The notes below the pieces were generated by a model, which worked only from the letters and a program-made list of their open reading frames with translations, was not told where the DNA came from and did no database searches. A program made the position numbers and the translations under genes. Source: Labilibaculum manganireducens (GTDB lineage: Bacteria; Bacteroidota; Bacteroidia; Bacteroidales; Marinifilaceae). Taken from it: a stretch of 33,054 nucleotides of DNA. Below are positions 32,832 to 33,054 of this stretch, one piece after another. Each line of letters begins with the position of its first letter. Within the stretch, counting starts at the first letter, position 1. Where the stretch lies: contig NZ_MVDE01000048.1 of NCBI RefSeq assembly GCF_002843385.1, positions 1 to 33,054 on the forward strand. The letters are read 5' to 3'.

Positions 32832-32928
32832 TTCTTGTCTGTTTTAAGGTTGAGCCTAAAATTAGCAAAAGATCGTTTAAGGAAATTAAGCTTTCCCGCT
32901 TATTCGATAAAAACGTTAATTTTCAAGA

Positions 32929-32996
32929 ATCGAGTAGGTAGAGGGATTACTCCCTCGCCCTCTCACACCACCGTACGTACTCTCGTATACGGCGAT
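32929..32996 (-). mobile_element. 3' end (domains V and VI) of a group II intron
   Basis: On the minus strand 32995-32968 folds as domain V: CGCCGTA pairs with TACGGTG, TAC pairs with GTA around a GAGA (GNRA) loop, with a two-base CG bulge on the 3' side. The catalytic triad position reads CGC. Domain VI follows (AGAGGG/CCCTCT stem), ending CCTACTCGAT with an adenosine seven bases from the likely 3' splice site at 32929. No reverse-transcriptase frame is recognisable in the remaining 58 bases, so the intron body, or a deletion, lies beyond the window edge. The spacer 32832-32928 shows nothing else. Confidence 0.8.
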
Positions 32997-33054
32997 TTCA
33001 AATTAATTTTGTAACAGTACATATTTATTCGACATATTAAACAAACCTAAATCC

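Overview
The window reads as a chromosomal piece of a Bacteroidota bacterium, probably a marine Marinilabiliales-like anaerobe or facultative anaerobe (the order is a guess). Pointers are the type IX secretion C-terminal domain, a DUF5686/carboxypeptidase-regulatory-like outer-membrane protein, a flavodiiron protein, lipoproteins and signal peptides ending in FSQ, SFAQ or NAQ, weak Shine-Dalgarno sites and AT-rich intergenic DNA. No tRNA or rRNA was seen.

Left part (1-14734), mostly housekeeping. A minus-strand cluster encodes a cytosolic substrate-binding-like protein, a HypB/UreG/CobW-like P-loop GTPase and a soluble ABC ATPase without permease. It looks like a metal or cofactor handling set and has a Crp/Fnr-type dyad (TGTAAC-N4-GTTACA) upstream. 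Then come a T9SS-sorted repeat protein, an ABC-2 exporter pair, a Crp/Fnr regulator, a flavodiiron O2/NO reductase with an FNR-like box, a small outer-membrane barrel, an aspartate-type aminotransferase, a DUF7935-like membrane-anchored protein and a DEAD-box helicase.

Middle part (15400-24889), the accessory island and main point of interest. It starts with a PAAR spike-tip protein, followed by a 984-residue effector: a degenerate M23-like fold, SH3-like segments, a conserved acidic linker ending FHPIAFVEQMRRM, and a CHAP/NlpC-like amidase tip, with a lipoprotein behind it. Three more toxin-tip plus immunity cassettes follow: GH19 lysozyme/chitinase, peptidoglycan-binding plus M15 peptidase, and a second CHAP-like amidase. 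Each carries the same linker end, is followed by its own exported or lipidated partner, and ends in an intrinsic terminator. Only the first has a full carrier. The second is preceded by a decayed carrier fragment with stops and a frameshift, and the second and fourth lack a convincing start codon. I read this as one loaded contractile-system (probably T6SS subtype iii) peptidoglycan effector plus a reserve of orphan tips that could be swapped in by recombination through a nearly identical 26-bp junction. No sheath, tube or baseplate genes are in the window.

Right part (24890-33054). htpG with a possible sigma-54-like promoter, a DUF5686-type outer-membrane protein, and a secreted M28 peptidase in an operon with a small secreted protein. 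Two unrelated tandem arrays, both with a 41-bp period, lie in the two convergent intergenic gaps here. At the extreme right edge, on the minus strand, a sequence folds as domains V and VI of a group II intron; the rest would lie outside the window.
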